A stretch of 28,116 nt of DNA, taken from positions 1 through 28,116 of the forward strand of contig JALXCO010000036.1 in assembly GCA_026990885.1 (NCBI GenBank), given 5' to 3'. The stretch comes from Desulfurococcales archaeon. GTDB lineage: Archaea; Thermoproteota; Thermoprotei_A; Sulfolobales; AG1. The notes beneath the pieces were generated by a model. It saw nothing but the letters and a program-made list of their open reading frames with translations. It was not told the DNA's origin and did not search any database. The position numbers were made by a program, and so were the translations under genes. Positions 1-7,838 of the stretch are shown piece after piece. Every line of letters starts with the position of its first letter. Position 1 is the stretch's first letter.

Positions 1-1
1 C

Positions 2-571
2 GTGTTCAAGGTTGATGTTTCCAGAACCTATATATCTCCTAGATTAAGCTTTGAGCATATCAGGGTAGCCAAGCTGGTTAACGAGGGTGAGACCGTTATC
101 AACATGTTTGCTGGTGTTGGCTTATTCTCGATTATTATAGCTAGGCATGCCAGACCCAGAAAGGTTATTTCTATAGATATTAATCCAGACGCCTACAGGC
201 TTATGGTGGAGAATGTATCGCTGAACAGGGTTGAGGGTGTTGTTGAGCCGGTGTTGGGTGATGCCCTCAAAGTAATTGATCTATATAGAGACTCTGCAGA
301 AAGGATCCTTCTGCCGCTCCCCGAGCTAGCTCTTGAAGCGCTACCTAAGGCTGTTGACTCGCTAAGGGGTGAGGGGTTTATTCACGTGTATGATTTCGTT
401 AGGGCCAACGATAAGAGGGCCGCCCTGGATGAGGCGTCTAGGAAATACGCTGGAGCGCTTGAAGAGAGCAGACATGTGGATGTCTTCAATATAACCTATG
501 GGCGTGTTGTTAGGAGTGTTGGGCCTAGAAGATACCAGGTGGTTTTGGATATATGGGTGAGGAAGAGCTAA
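2..571 (+). CDS. trm5: tRNA (guanine37-N1)-methyltransferase Trm5, 3' part (5' end cut by window)
   Basis: Class I SAM-dependent methyltransferase that makes m1G37 in tRNA and prevents +1 frameshifting. The visible 189 residues hold the Trm5-type entry motif SRTYISPRLSFEHIR (about residues 7-21), the SAM-binding loop NMFAGVGLFS (about 34-43), an acidic strand end at SIDINPDA, and an LPELALEALP stretch matching the family's NLP motif region. Archaeal Trm5 is usually well over 300 residues, so the N-terminal domain and the true start lie left of the window; the first codon here (GTG) is only the first in-frame codon visible. The stop overlaps the next gene by 19 nt, so the two are probably cotranscribed. 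Family is clear; exact subtype (Trm5a/b/c) cannot be judged from this fragment. Confidence 0.85.
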   Translation: MFKVDVSRTYISPRLSFEHIRVAKLVNEGETVINMFAGVGLFSIIIARHARPRKVISIDINPDAYRLMVENVSLNRVEGVVEPVLGDALKVIDLYRDSAERILLPLPELALEALPKAVDSLRGEGFIHVYDFVRANDKRAALDEASRKYAGALEESRHVDVFNITYGRVVRSVGPRRYQVVLDIWVRKS

Positions 572-1095
572 AGATCGCTAGCTCTATGGTTAAGCCTATA
601 TATGGATTGTCTTTCTTTAGTGTTGACTATAGCGGTATTGTATACTCGATCGTGTTTGACTATATGGATCCTTTAGGATACTATAGAAGGATCGCTGAAG
701 AACAGAGGCTTTTTTACGAAGAGATCGAGAAGCTCTATTTCAATATGCAGAACGAGCTTGACGGTGAGGTGGTTAGGATTAATGGCCGTGATGTTAGGCC
801 GCTGGTTCTGAATGTCGATATAGGGTTTAGGTCTGATTATAGGTATCCATACATTATCTTCAATATATCTATACCCATAAAGCTTCTTAAGGGTAGAAAC
901 ATCTATGAGAATATCTATGAGGGTGTTGTTGCGGAGTACCCCTATGTATCCTACTGGATTTTTCCTGTTGGATCAAAGATCATTGAGGCCGACCTATCGG
1001 GTAGCGTGTTCATAAACAACAATGTGGTGGGGGTGAGGGTCGATAAAGGAACGCGTATTAAAGGGTATGAAAAACTTGTTTTTGAGATACCATGA
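553..1095 (+). CDS. conserved-looking hypothetical protein, 180 aa
   Basis: I do not recognise this family. The product is soluble-looking, with no signal peptide, membrane segment or metal-binding cluster. It is rich in Tyr/Ile with alternating beta-type patches (for example VLNVDIGFRSDYRYPYIIFN). The ATG lies inside the end of the trm5 frame, with GGTGG about 12 nt upstream; a second ATG at 586 is an alternative. The tight overlap with trm5 suggests an operon and possibly a translation or tRNA-related role, but that is inference from position only. Length and codon use match the neighbours, so I believe it is a real gene. Confidence 0.7.
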   Translation: MGEEELKIASSMVKPIYGLSFFSVDYSGIVYSIVFDYMDPLGYYRRIAEEQRLFYEEIEKLYFNMQNELDGEVVRINGRDVRPLVLNVDIGFRSDYRYPYIIFNISIPIKLLKGRNIYENIYEGVVAEYPYVSYWIFPVGSKIIEADLSGSVFINNNVVGVRVDKGTRIKGYEKLVFEIP

Positions 1096-1110
1096 GTGAT
1101 TGTTGTAAAA

Positions 1111-1118
1111 CTTATATC
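1111..1118 (+). promoter_or_regulatory. TATA box for leuS
   Basis: CTTATATC in an AT-rich gap. Its centre is about 26 nt before position 1141, which would place transcription start 11 nt before the GTG at 1152. There is no Shine-Dalgarno site before leuS, which fits a very short leader. Confidence 0.5.
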
Positions 1119-1151
1119 TATTAATTTAATTAATTTTATTTAGCATAAGCT

Positions 1152-4127
1152 GTGTTGCCTGCTGTGTTAGCCATGACGGATCCTGCTGTTACGTGGCTTA
1201 ATGAGATAGCCTCTAAATGGCAGGAGGTTTGGAGGGAGAGAAAGGTCTATATGTCTGATCCAAGTGATAAATCCAAGTTCTATATTACTGCAGCCTTTCC
1301 CTACCCCAATAGCCCGATACATATTGGGAATAGCAGAAGCTTCATAACCGCGGATTTCATAGCTAGGTTCTATAGGCTTAAGGGATACAATACCCTCTAC
1401 CCCATGGGTTTCCACTATACGGGGACCCCAATACTGACTATGGCTGAATCTATAGCTTCGGGCGATAAAGAGCTGTATAGCTTGTTTGTGGATCTCTATG
1501 ACGTGCCTCCAGATGAAGTATCTAACATGAAGGAGCCTCTCTACCTAGCTAGATACTTCCATAGGGTATCTAAGGAGTCTATGATTAGACTGGGTCTATC
1601 GATCGATTGGAGGAGGGAGTTCACAACTGTTGATCCGTTGTTCAGCACCTTCATTAAATGGCAGTTTAGCGAGCTGAGGAAGAAAGGGTACCTGGTTAAG
1701 GGAAGCTATCCTGTGGGGTGGTGCCCTAAACACAACATGCCTGTTGGTGGTCACGATACTAAAGACGATAAAGATCCTGAAATAGATTCGTTCACCCTGA
1801 TTCTGTTCAATTCTGTGGATGGCGAATATGTCTTTCCTGCAGCAACTTTAAGGCCTGAAACTATATTCGGCGTCACCAATATATGGATCAATCCTAACGC
1901 AAGATATGTTAAAGTAATGGTTGATGGCTCGGTATGGATTGTGTCGTACGATAGCTACACTAAGCTCAGGTACCAGAAAAAGGACATCAAGCTTGTTGGG
2001 GATATAGATCCAGGGACCCTCATAGGTAGATTTGTTGTCAACCCAGTTACTGGTGAGGAGATCCAGGTTATAGGTGCCGATTTTGTTGAGCCGGAGTTCG
2101 GTACTGGTATAGTTATGAGTGTGCCCTCCCATTCGCCTGACGACTATCTCGCTCTATCTACAATAGATAGAGGTAGATTCAAGGTATTGGAGCCTAGACC
2201 ATTGATTGAGGTGCGCCACACGATACCTAAGGATACCCTAGCGTCTAAATGGATCCTTGATAAGTACGGGGTTAAGAGTTTTAGGGATAAGGGTAGGCTT
2301 GAGAAGGCTGTTAAGGAGCTTTATAGCTTGGAGTTCAATTCAGGTACAATGATCCATGGGATCAGCAAATATATCAGGAGCGATATTGAGGGGGCTAGGT
2401 ATCTAAAGGCGTTTGTTAAGGGTTGGATTGAGGGAAGACCTGTCGCTGAAGCTAGAGAAAACATTATTAAATTGCTGAAGCTGACTGGAAGCGGCGACAC
2501 TATATATGAGATCATAAATAAACCCGTCTACTGTAGGTGTGGCACGGAAATTGTCGTTAAGATTCTCGAGGACCAATGGTTCATCGACTACGGTAATGAG
2601 GAGTGGAAGAGGCTGGCTCTCGAGCATGTAGATGCTATGGAGATCTATCCTAGAGAAGCTAAGGATCATATAAAGCTAGTTATAAAATCGTTGAGGGAGA
2701 AGCCGTGTGCGAGGACCCGTGGTCTTGGCACGTCTCTTCCGTGGGATCCTTCATGGATCATTGAGAGCTTAAGCGACTCAACAATATATATGGTATACTA
2801 TACTGTGGCACACAAGATCAGGGATCTAGAAGACAGGCTTGTAAAGGATCAGGAGCTGGCCAATAGATTCTGGAGATATATTGTTCATGGAAAGGGCAAT
2901 CCTAGAGATCTTGCTAAAGCCCTAGGAGTCTCTGAGGAGTTCATTAAAGACCTAAGAGAGGAGTTCACCTACTGGTACCCGCTTGATGTCAGGGTTGCTG
3001 GAAAGGATCTGGCAAACAACCATCTTCCATTCTTCATAATGAACCATATAGCTATACTCCCAAGAGAGCTGTGGCCTAAAGGCATTATAGTCCATGGCTG
3101 GGTTCTGAGGGATGGAGATAAGATGTCGAAGAGTAAGAGGAATATACTTCCTGCGTTGAGGGCTGTCAACATGTATAGTAGTGATGGCTTAAGGCTGATG
3201 TTCGCTATTCAGGCCGAGCTCTCTCAGGATCTCGACTTCAGAAGTGATGAGGCCAGGAAGATACCCTATATACTTAGAGATCTATACAACAACATCGCTA
3301 GATTCGCTAAGCACGATATAAAAGGCTCCGCCGACTATATAGATAAGATATATTCATCGAAGCTGGCTAGAACACTAAATAAGGCTATAGAAATGCTTGA
3401 GGGTGTTAGGGTTAGGGATGCGGCCATAGAGGTGGTATACAACTATCCTAGGCTTCTAAATAGCTATATTGAGAAGGCTAAGGAGGTGTATGAAGAGATA
3501 TATAGCCTTACTGTGGAGTGGACAAAGATTCTGTCTGTTTTCACACCACATATAGCTGAGGAGATATGGAGCAGTGTGTTTGGTAAGTCGTCTAATGTTG
3601 TTGCAGAAAAGATAGATATGGATGCTATAGCTAGAAACATCGACTATAGCCTTGAGCTTCAGAACGAGTATATCACTCTGGTTAAGAACGATATAAGAGA
3701 GATTATATCTCTTATCAAGGCCAAGCCCAGAAAGATCTATATATACGTGTCTGAACCATTCGAAATAGACATATTGAGGGATTCCATAAGAATCATAGAG
3801 AAGGGCGGATCCTTAAGGGACCTGATCAGCAAATACATCGGGGCATACAGCTTGCCTAAGGAGCGGGCATCTCTAAGGCTTAAGAAAATATATGAGCTGG
3901 CTTCGGAGATACCTGAAAATATTAGGGAGCTTATCTTGAATTCCGGGGCTTTCGATGAGTTTAAAGTGATTTCGGGATATAAGGATCAATTGACTAGAGA
4001 GTTCGGCTCCGATGTAGTTATATATAGATCGATGGATGAGAGCGTAAAGGATCTAGGAGGAAAGAAAAAGGATTCCCTGCCTCTGAAGCCAGGTATATAT
4101 ATAGAATTTGAGAAGCCAGCAATATAA
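1152..4127 (+). CDS. leuS: leucyl-tRNA synthetase
   Basis: Charges tRNA-Leu with leucine; class Ia synthetase of the archaeal/eukaryotic type. Seen: HIGH-type signature in YPNSPIHIGN (about residues 51-60), the CP1 editing domain with threonine-rich TLRPETIFG and the segment GTGIVMSVPSHSPDDY carrying the conserved editing Asp, a CRCG metal-type knuckle near residue 460, and KMSKS at residues 657-661. At 991 codons it is of normal archaeal length. Start: GTG at 1152 or ATG at 1173 (MTDPAVTWLNE); neither has a Shine-Dalgarno site, and the TATA position fits a short leader before 1152. Single transcription unit; the convergent thioredoxin gene follows. Confidence 0.95.
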   Translation: MLPAVLAMTDPAVTWLNEIASKWQEVWRERKVYMSDPSDKSKFYITAAFPYPNSPIHIGNSRSFITADFIARFYRLKGYNTLYPMGFHYTGTPILTMAESIASGDKELYSLFVDLYDVPPDEVSNMKEPLYLARYFHRVSKESMIRLGLSIDWRREFTTVDPLFSTFIKWQFSELRKKGYLVKGSYPVGWCPKHNMPVGGHDTKDDKDPEIDSFTLILFNSVDGEYVFPAATLRPETIFGVTNIWINPNARYVKVMVDGSVWIVSYDSYTKLRYQKKDIKLVGDIDPGTLIGRFVVNPVTGEEIQVIGADFVEPEFGTGIVMSVPSHSPDDYLALSTIDRGRFKVLEPRPLIEVRHTIPKDTLASKWILDKYGVKSFRDKGRLEKAVKELYSLEFNSGTMIHGISKYIRSDIEGARYLKAFVKGWIEGRPVAEARENIIKLLKLTGSGDTIYEIINKPVYCRCGTEIVVKILEDQWFIDYGNEEWKRLALEHVDAMEIYPREAKDHIKLVIKSLREKPCARTRGLGTSLPWDPSWIIESLSDSTIYMVYYTVAHKIRDLEDRLVKDQELANRFWRYIVHGKGNPRDLAKALGVSEEFIKDLREEFTYWYPLDVRVAGKDLANNHLPFFIMNHIAILPRELWPKGIIVHGWVLRDGDKMSKSKRNILPALRAVNMYSSDGLRLMFAIQAELSQDLDFRSDEARKIPYILRDLYNNIARFAKHDIKGSADYIDKIYSSKLARTLNKAIEMLEGVRVRDAAIEVVYNYPRLLNSYIEKAKEVYEEIYSLTVEWTKILSVFTPHIAEEIWSSVFGKSSNVVAEKIDMDAIARNIDYSLELQNEYITLVKNDIREIISLIKAKPRKIYIYVSEPFEIDILRDSIRIIEKGGSLRDLISKYIGAYSLPKERASLRLKKIYELASEIPENIRELILNSGAFDEFKVISGYKDQLTREFGSDVVIYRSMDESVKDLGGKKKDSLPLKPGIYIEFEKPAI

Positions 4128-4191
4128 TTGTTTATAGTGTTTACCGGGTGCGTGCCTGGAGGTCCCTAGACACAAAAACATTTAATTCCAT

Positions 4192-4611
4192 TCAGACTGG
4201 TAGAGTCTTTATAAATAGATTCAGCTCATCCTCACTCATAAAGCCCTCGGTCCGCCTGACCTCTCTACCGTTTCTGAAAGCTATGGTTGTTGGAACAGCA
4301 ATTATAGTGTATTTTCTCGATACCCCTTTCACGTCAACTGTGCTTATCTTGGCGAACTTAAAGCCTTTAACGCCTTTCTTAGCGTACGCCTCTACAACTG
4401 GTAGGTATCTTTTGCATGCTGGGCACGTGGGGTTGTAGAAAATCACTATCGAGTTCCCAACCCTTATGAACTCCTCTAACTCACCTATGCTTTTTAGCTC
4501 TTTTACGGCCGACTCCTTCGAGGAGTTGTCTGAGTCTTGTTTTGTCTTTGTTTTCTCCAGTATGCTCCTGGCTATTCTATCTAGGAGACTGCTGATTTCT
4601 TTATCACCCAT
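4192..4611 (-). CDS. thioredoxin-like protein with N-terminal helical extension
   Basis: Thiol-disulfide oxidoreductase of the thioredoxin fold. Seen: CPAC active site in NPTCPACKRYLP, a cis-Pro loop (AVPTT), and a C-terminal helix. Before the fold lie about 40 charged, Lys/Ser/Asp-rich residues (EKTKTKQDSDNSSKES) that a minimal thioredoxin lacks. Three starts cluster at the 5' end (GTG 4620, ATG 4617, ATG 4611); the AGGTGAT site at 4616-4622 overlaps the first two and points to ATG 4611, giving 139 aa. Convergent with leuS and divergent from the pterin-synthase-like gene. The partner is unknown; it could serve as a general protein disulfide reductase. Confidence 0.8.
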   Translation of the reverse strand: MGDKEISSLLDRIARSILEKTKTKQDSDNSSKESAVKELKSIGELEEFIRVGNSIVIFYNPTCPACKRYLPVVEAYAKKGVKGFKFAKISTVDVKGVSRKYTIIAVPTTIAFRNGREVRRTEGFMSEDELNLFIKTLPV

Positions 4612-4615
4612 CCAC

Positions 4616-4622
4616 ATCACCT
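4616..4622 (-). promoter_or_regulatory. Shine-Dalgarno site deciding the thioredoxin start
   Basis: AGGTGAT on the minus strand, 4 nt before ATG 4611. It overlaps the upstream GTG and ATG, which therefore cannot use it. Confidence 0.55.
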
Positions 4623-4751
4623 GTATATAGGTTTATTGTACCTTATTTTTACCGATTCCCTATCTAATAAATTAATATTTTGAACTTAAAGCTATTTCTA
4701 TATATCGGTGTGTCTGGCCGTCGGTTCTAAACATTATATTTTTGATTAGGT

Positions 4752-4761
4752 ATTTTTATAT
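4752..4761 (+). promoter_or_regulatory. TATA box for the DHPS-like gene
   Basis: TTTTTATATC, with its centre about 26 nt before position 4783. This predicts a leader of under 10 nt before ATG 4791. No good Shine-Dalgarno site follows. Confidence 0.5.
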
Positions 4762-4790
4762 CTAGTAATACCCGATATGGTTGAGATGCT

Positions 4791-6326
4791 ATGAGGATCC
4801 TACTGATAACCGGCAAGCTAGCTGAGCCTCTAGTTAGGTTAGCGGCTAAGAAATCGTCTGAGGAGCTTGGTGTCGAGGTTGAGGTTGCTGTACTTAATGT
4901 ACCTGTTGCCGCACTGATGTCCTCCTATGATGTGCGTAGATATGTGTCTGAAAACTTGAACTATGTTAGGTCTTTTGATCTTATTTTAGTACCTGGATTG
5001 GTGATTGGGGATCTAGATCCCATCAATAGGGAGTTCGGCATCAGATGCTTTAAAGGAAGCAAATATAGCGGGGATATACCGAGAATACTGAGGAAGGTTG
5101 TTAGGGAAGATATTGAGCTCTCCACAGTGAAGCCTGCGGATAAGATAATTAATATTAAGGATGTGGATAGCGAGATGCTCGATAACCTATGGAGAAACTA
5201 TGAATACTCCTTCACTATAGATGGGCTCAAGATACCATCTAACTCTCCCCCGATCCTCATATTCTCGGAGTTGAATTTAGAGGACAACATAGATAACATG
5301 GTTAAGCGAGCCAGATATATGGCTAATAATGGGGCAAACCTTATTGTTTTGGGGACGCATGTAGGTAGTAATAATCCGGAGCTTGTAGAGAAGGCTGTAA
5401 GGTCTTTGAAGCGGAGCGTAGATATACCGATCGGTATTGACTCGCTCAGCCTATCCGAGGTGCTTTCGGCTGTTGAAAACGGTGCCTCTCTGGTGATGAA
5501 TCTAAGCAGATCATTTATACATTGGGTAGATAAGATAGTAGATATAAACCCAGAAATATCGGCGGTTGTTGTTCCCGAGTCTGCTGGAGACGGTAGCGCT
5601 GAGGCTAGGGCATCTAACACCCTTGACGAAATGAAGATTGTTGGTGAGCATGGGATTGATAAGATAATACTGGATCCGGTTATATCACCACCCTTATTCG
5701 GTTCTCTAGCCTCTATCTATGCGCTAGCCATTCTAAAGCATAAAGCGCCTAAGATCCCAACACTGCTTAGCGCCGCAAATATAGTTGAGATGATCGATGC
5801 GGATTCAATCGGCATAAATGCCTATCTAACCTCTATAGCCCTGGAGGTTGGCTCCTCCATCATTCTGGCAACTGAGGATAGCTGGAAGACTTGGGGTTCG
5901 GTTAGAGAGATCTCTATATCAAGGGATATGGTGCTGAAAGCCTATATCAGGAAATCCCCTCCCCAGGACCTGGATACAGATCTTCTTATAGCTAAAAGCA
6001 AGAACCCCATTGAGAGGACAGAGATCGAGTTTAAAAACGATGTGTTGGTTGATAGATATGTTCCCCCCTCCAGGATGGATGCTAATAGATTCTTTGTTAT
6101 CCAGATAGATCCGTATGAAGGTTTTCTGGAAGTATATGTTTTTAGGGGAGACAGAGATAAAGCAACCTATAGGGTGAGGGGTAGAGATCCTAAAAGCGTG
6201 GGTAGGGTCGCCTTAAAGCTCTCCGGCGTGTCGGATCCCGAACACGCCCTGTATCTGGGCTATGAGTTATCTAAGGCGCATGAGGCGTTAAAAAGTGGAA
6301 AAAGCTATATACAGGATAATAGCTAG
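4791..6326 (+). CDS. dihydropteroate synthase-related protein (archaeal TIGR00284 type)
   Basis: About 511 residues, roughly twice the length of folP-type dihydropteroate synthase. The middle (about residues 150-365) looks like a DHPS-like TIM barrel: SPPILIFSELN, then an ANNGANLIVLGTHVG strand-turn, IPIGIDSLSLSEVLSAVENGAS and DKIILDPV. The N-terminal ~140 residues (start MRILLITGKLAEPLV) and the C-terminal ~120 residues are the extra domains known in archaeal DHPS-related proteins. The archaeal family is generally linked to pterin/folate-type cofactor chemistry, but its reaction is not firmly established, so I do not assign folP. Monocistronic with its own TATA box; its stop is 5 nt from the convergent gdhA stop. 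Confidence 0.75.
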   Translation: MRILLITGKLAEPLVRLAAKKSSEELGVEVEVAVLNVPVAALMSSYDVRRYVSENLNYVRSFDLILVPGLVIGDLDPINREFGIRCFKGSKYSGDIPRILRKVVREDIELSTVKPADKIINIKDVDSEMLDNLWRNYEYSFTIDGLKIPSNSPPILIFSELNLEDNIDNMVKRARYMANNGANLIVLGTHVGSNNPELVEKAVRSLKRSVDIPIGIDSLSLSEVLSAVENGASLVMNLSRSFIHWVDKIVDINPEISAVVVPESAGDGSAEARASNTLDEMKIVGEHGIDKIILDPVISPPLFGSLASIYALAILKHKAPKIPTLLSAANIVEMIDADSIGINAYLTSIALEVGSSIILATEDSWKTWGSVREISISRDMVLKAYIRKSPPQDLDTDLLIAKSKNPIERTEIEFKNDVLVDRYVPPSRMDANRFFVIQIDPYEGFLEVYVFRGDRDKATYRVRGRDPKSVGRVALKLSGVSDPEHALYLGYELSKAHEALKSGKSYIQDNS

Positions 6327-6331
6327 CTACC

Positions 6332-7585
6332 CTATATCCACCCTCTAAGCTTCATAGCCTCAACAACTTTTTCTACGGCTAGTGCCTGAGCGGCTGTTCT
6401 AGGATCTATATCTTTCTTCCTCGACCAATAGCTATAGTGATCGTTGAATGCGTTAATCATTTTCTCCTCCAGCTTTCTACGTGCCTCCTCCTCGGTTAGC
6501 CAGTTACCCATTCTATTGTTTGCCCACTCTATCCAGCTCATCGTTACTCCTCCAGCATTAGCCAGGATGTCGGGTATCACGTATATCCCTCTTTCATGGA
6601 GGATCTCATCCGCCTTTGGCGTTGTTGGCCCGTTCGCCCCTTCAGCTATTACTTTAGCCTTTATTTGGGGCGCGTTTCTTTCTGTAATAACGTTTTCTAG
6701 GGCAGCTGGAATCAATATATCTGTATCTAGTGTTAATAGCTCCTCGTTTGATATCCTTTTTGCGTCGCCATAGTATATTACCGATCCCTTGTCTCTCTTT
6801 ACTTGGAAGAGTTTTTCTACATCTAAACCCTTCTCGCTATACACACCACCTTTTGAGTCGCTGACAGCAATGATCTTCGCCCCCCATTCACTTAGGAATT
6901 TTGCCGCGTAAGATCCCACGTTGCCGAATCCCTGGATTGCGACCCTAAGATCCTTTATGCCCCCAATCAGCCTCTTAGCTGCTTCCCTAGCCGTTATAGC
7001 TACGCCCAAACCCGTCGATATTATCCTTGTATACATACCCCCTAGAAGAGTAGGCTTGCTGGTTACGACACCATATATGTTGTATCCTGTAACTTTATAG
7101 TATTCATCTATAAACCATGCCATTACCTGCGAGTCTGTATATACGTCTGGTGCCGGGATGTCTAGATCTATACCCACAAACTTTGAGAGCGCGGCAAAAT
7201 AGTTCCTGCTCAGCTCCTGCAGCTCCCTATGGGATAGTTTTCTAGGATCAACCTTAATACCGCCCTTACCCCCGCCATAGGGCAATCCAAGCAGAGCTGT
7301 TTTCCATGTCATCCACATAGATAGAGCCATAACTTCGTTCATCGTTACGTTGGGGTGGTATCTAACTCCACCTTTGTATGGTCCTAAAGCGCTATTATGC
7401 TGGCTCCTCCACCCTATAAAAACTGCTGTCCTTCCGTTATCCATTTTGACTGGAACCTTAACCTGAATAACCCTTTCGGGTGTTTTCAGCATGTCAAATA
7501 TGTATTCATCCAGGCCGAGATAGTCTATAACTCTTTTCAATTGTTTAACGGCAACGCTATAGGGATCTTCAAAATTATTGTTCAA
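6332..7585 (-). CDS. gdhA: glutamate dehydrogenase
   Basis: Interconverts glutamate and 2-oxoglutarate plus ammonia; hexameric cytosolic enzyme linking carbon and nitrogen metabolism. Seen: substrate segment KGGVRYHP (71-78), GGGKGG with catalytic Lys107, catalytic Asp in PAPDVYT (147), and Rossmann motif GFGNVG (219-224). The length of 417 matches hyperthermophile GDHs. Start is TTG at 7585: an in-frame TGA lies just upstream, the N-terminus aligns with the family (DPYSVAVKQLKR), and GGTGA at 7592-7596 is 6 nt away. A nearby ATG is out of frame. NAD versus NADP preference cannot be called by eye. Confidence 0.96.
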   Translation of the reverse strand: MNNNFEDPYSVAVKQLKRVIDYLGLDEYIFDMLKTPERVIQVKVPVKMDNGRTAVFIGWRSQHNSALGPYKGGVRYHPNVTMNEVMALSMWMTWKTALLGLPYGGGKGGIKVDPRKLSHRELQELSRNYFAALSKFVGIDLDIPAPDVYTDSQVMAWFIDEYYKVTGYNIYGVVTSKPTLLGGMYTRIISTGLGVAITAREAAKRLIGGIKDLRVAIQGFGNVGSYAAKFLSEWGAKIIAVSDSKGGVYSEKGLDVEKLFQVKRDKGSVIYYGDAKRISNEELLTLDTDILIPAALENVITERNAPQIKAKVIAEGANGPTTPKADEILHERGIYVIPDILANAGGVTMSWIEWANNRMGNWLTEEEARRKLEEKMINAFNDHYSYWSRKKDIDPRTAAQALAVEKVVEAMKLRGWI

Positions 7586-7591
7586 GTCTAT

Positions 7592-7596
7592 TCACC
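7592..7596 (-). promoter_or_regulatory. Shine-Dalgarno site fixing the gdhA TTG start
   Basis: GGTGA on the minus strand, 6 nt before TTG 7585. A TATA-like AATATAAG (7619-7626, minus) lies further upstream and would give a very short leader. Confidence 0.5.
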
Positions 7597-7668
7597 ATAA
7601 CCTAAAATCCATAAAAGCTTATATTGTAACTCTTTTACATTATAAACCAGATCTATATAAGGTCGATA

Positions 7669-7678
7669 ATATTTTAAT
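7669..7678 (+). promoter_or_regulatory. TATA-like promoter of the tRNA-Gln 5' half
   Basis: ATATTTTAAT, with its centre about 26 nt before position 7700, i.e. a few nt before the first tRNA base at 7704. This is the spacing expected for an independently transcribed archaeal tRNA gene. Confidence 0.45.
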
Positions 7679-7703
7679 TCCCCATAACTATAATATTTAT
7701 TGA

Positions 7704-7741
7704 AGCCGGGTCGTCTAGCGGCCAAGGATGCGGGGCTCTGG
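7704..7741 (+). tRNA. 5' half of tRNA-Gln(CTG), bases 1-37; candidate split tRNA gene
   Basis: Reads as a clean tRNA 5' half. Acceptor strand AGCCGGG (7704-7710), T8 C9, D-stem GTCT (7713-7716) with GGAT (7726-7729), D-loop with AG..GG, G26, anticodon stem CGGGG (7731-7735), then C32 T33, anticodon CTG (7738-7740) and G37 (7741). The A1 start and CTG anticodon fit archaeal tRNA-Gln, not tRNA-Glu. Similarity ends exactly at 37/38, the canonical archaeal intron position. No 3' anticodon strand (CCCCG), T-arm or matching CCCGGCT acceptor follows here or, as far as I can see, anywhere in the window. Either a split tRNA joined in trans, or a tRNA fragment. Confidence 0.65.
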
Positions 7742-7757
7742 GCAGCCGCCACCGCCG
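7742..7757 (+). other. GC-rich tail of the tRNA half; predicted trans-pairing leader
   Basis: GCAGCCGCCACCGCCG, 14 of 16 bases G/C, in otherwise AT-rich intergenic DNA, directly after tRNA base 37. Known split archaeal tRNAs have complementary GC-rich leaders at this place that pair the two transcripts and build the bulge-helix-bulge cut by splicing endonuclease. The complement is not in the window. Confidence 0.5.
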
Positions 7758-7838
7758 TATCCATATATTAATCCCCAATCCCCCAGCTTTTGATGTTGAG
7801 AAGAGGGTCTCATGATATATAGATGATTGGTGCTGGAA

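Noticed and set aside
4148..4438. Plus-strand open frame of 96 codons
   Set aside because: It is the opposite-strand shadow of the thioredoxin gene and has no recognisable features.
7782..7788. CCCAGCT, one mismatch from the expected tRNA-Gln 3' acceptor strand
   Set aside because: The 17 bases before it do not make a T-arm and no anticodon 3' strand is present; probably chance, though a decayed 3' half cannot be fully excluded.
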